From the NCBI GenBank assembly GCA_027083075.1, contig JALWQQ010000080.1, forward strand, positions 1 to 6,924: DNA of 6,924 nt, written 5' to 3'. This document shows, in pieces, positions 6,124 through 6,924 of this stretch. Every line of letters begins with the position of its first letter. Position 1 is the first letter of the stretch. The notes under the pieces are model-generated. The model searched no databases. It was not told where the DNA came from and saw only the letters and a program-made list of their open reading frames with translations. A program made the position numbers and the translations under genes. The stretch comes from Campylobacteraceae bacterium (lineage in GTDB: Bacteria > Campylobacterota > Campylobacteria > Campylobacterales > Sulfurovaceae).

Positions 6124-6170
6124 ATTAGGAATGAGGAATTAGGAATGAGGAATGAGGAATGAGGAATGAG
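6124..6170 (+). repeat. Heptanucleotide tandem repeat leading into the uvrA start
   Basis: Six full 7-base units and the first five bases of a seventh fill almost all of the 45-bp gap between the TSUP stop and uvrA. The units are ATTAGGA, ATGAGGA, ATTAGGA, then ATGAGGA three times, then ATGAG, which is the start of uvrA itself. ATTAGGA and ATGAGGA differ at one base. Every unit contains AGGA, and four full units begin with ATG (6131, 6145, 6152, 6159). Each of those ATGs reaches a stop codon within six codons, because the repeat itself contains TGA, TAG or TAA in the relevant frames; only ATG 6166 enters uvrA. The GAGGA of the unit at 6152-6158 stands seven bases before ATG 6166, an ideal Shine-Dalgarno spacing. 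Confidence 0.9.
6154..6158 (+). promoter_or_regulatory. Ribosome binding site for uvrA, supplied by the repeat
   Basis: GAGGA seven bases before ATG 6166. The nearer GAGGA at 6161-6165 abuts the ATG and is too close to serve it. The same arrangement exists for the upstream ATGs, so several competing initiation sites lie in tandem. Confidence 0.6.
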
Positions 6171-6924
6171 TAACCGAGGCAATCACGATCTGATCACGCT
6201 ACAGGGTGCGCGTGAAAACAACCTCAAAAATATCGACTTGAGCATTCCCAAAAACAAGTTGGTGGTGATCACCGGCATCTCGGGGTCGGGTAAGTCGACA
6301 CTGGCGTTTAGCACGCTTTATGCCGAGGGGCAGCGGCGCTATATCGAGTCGCTCTCAAGCTATGCGCGTCAGTTTCTCGGGCGTGTCGGCAAACCCGATG
6401 TCGATAAGATCGAAGGGCTTACGCCCGCGATCGCGATCGACCAAAAGACCACCTCCAAAAATCCCCGTTCGACGGTGGGTACCATTACCGAGATCTACGA
6501 CTATCTGCGTCTGCTCTTTGCGCGTATCGGGAAGCAGCATTGTCACGAGTGCGGCAAGCCGATCTCTTCGATGAGTGCGGCGGATATCATCGAAGAGGTG
6601 CTGAAGCTGCCCGAGGGTGCCAAGATCGTCATCATGGCGCCGCTGGTCAAAGAGAAGAAGGGCACCTTCGCCGATATGCTCGAGTCGCTACGTCACAAAG
6701 GCTATGTGCGCGCGATGATCGACGGGGTGATGGTGCGACTCGATGACGAGATAGAGCTCAGCAAGACCAAAAAACATACCATTAAAGTAGTCATAGACCG
6801 CGTGACGGTGAAGGAAGCCAACAAAGAGCGCATCGCCCAAGATGTCGAAAAGGCGCTCAACGAGAGCTACGGCGAGATGGAGATAGAGGTGCATAACGCC
6901 GAGGAGCTGGGCTTGGCGCAACGC
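6166..6924 (+). CDS. uvrA: Excinuclease ABC subunit UvrA, N-terminal part (runs off the window)
   Basis: The first 253 codons of the damage-recognition ATPase of nucleotide excision repair, which loads UvrB at lesions in the cytoplasm. The full protein is usually about 940 residues. The start ATG is the first codon of the last repeat unit and gives a short MSNRGNHD leader before the conserved LQGARENNLKNIDL (12-25). Visible elements are Walker A GISGSGKST (37-45), LAFSTLYAEGQRRYIESLSSYARQFL (46-71), the Q-loop/signature region DQKTTSKNPRSTVGT (92-106) and a CHEC pair (C126, C129) that matches the zinc-binding cysteines found at this point in many UvrAs. The insertion that binds UvrB (about 130-245) follows, with IMAPLVKEKKG and KKHTIKVVIDRV. 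The reading frame is open to the last base, with no frameshift. It lies 45 bases after the TSUP gene; readthrough from that gene is possible because no terminator is visible between them. Confidence 0.96.
   Translation, partial: MSNRGNHDLITLQGARENNLKNIDLSIPKNKLVVITGISGSGKSTLAFSTLYAEGQRRYIESLSSYARQFLGRVGKPDVDKIEGLTPAIAIDQKTTSKNPRSTVGTITEIYDYLRLLFARIGKQHCHECGKPISSMSAADIIEEVLKLPEGAKIVIMAPLVKEKKGTFADMLESLRHKGYVRAMIDGVMVRLDDEIELSKTKKHTIKVVIDRVTVKEANKERIAQDVEKALNESYGEMEIEVHNAEELGLAQR

Noticed and set aside
6124..6165. The heptamer array as a CRISPR array or transposon end.
   Set aside because: Units are contiguous, only 7 bases long and without spacers; there is no transposase, terminal inverted repeat or target-site duplication nearby.

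Overview
The window is a compact stretch of bacterial chromosome carrying mostly housekeeping genes. Gene content and order point to Campylobacterota (formerly Epsilonproteobacteria). An rlmH, short dksA-type gene, two-helix membrane protein, dus run matches, as I recall it, the Cj0126c-Cj0123c neighbourhood of Campylobacter jejuni. The GATACAAT -10 boxes without clear -35 boxes and the mid-range base composition would suit a free-living, sulfur-oxidising relative (Sulfurovum, Sulfurimonas or Nitratifractor type). That genus-level guess is inference only.

Layout. Bases 1-166 (-) hold the N-terminus of a membrane sensor with a MASE1-like domain, cut by the window edge. An 88-bp divergent spacer carries a promoter for cca (255-1670, +), a CCA-adding tRNA nucleotidyltransferase with an HD domain. 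Convergent to cca, and overlapping its 3' end by 22 bp, is a two-gene minus-strand unit: a low-molecular-weight protein tyrosine phosphatase (1968-2411, TTG start) followed by cutA (1649-1975), overlapping by 8 bp. From a 65-bp divergent spacer, rlmH (2477-2938) and a dksA/TraR-type gene (2951-3316) run on the plus strand. After another GATACAAT promoter come a LapA-like two-TM protein with a long helical cytoplasmic domain (3383-4417), a DusB-type dihydrouridine synthase (4427-5383), and a TauE/SafE (TSUP) permease (5383-6120) whose start overlaps the dus stop. A heptanucleotide tandem repeat (6124-6170) fills the next gap, and its last unit supplies the ATG of uvrA (6166 to the window end, 253 codons seen).

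Functionally, three genes act on RNA (cca on tRNA 3' ends, rlmH on 23S rRNA, dus on tRNA). One tunes RNA polymerase (dksA-like), one is nucleotide excision repair (uvrA), and the rest are signalling, envelope or transport. I found no mobile element, CRISPR array, tRNA or rRNA gene, and no evidence for a new multi-gene defence or metabolic system. The two points most worth a second look are the heptamer array, in which each full unit carries both a Shine-Dalgarno core and an ATG, leading into uvrA, and the apparent LapA-like plus helical-domain fusion next to dksA.
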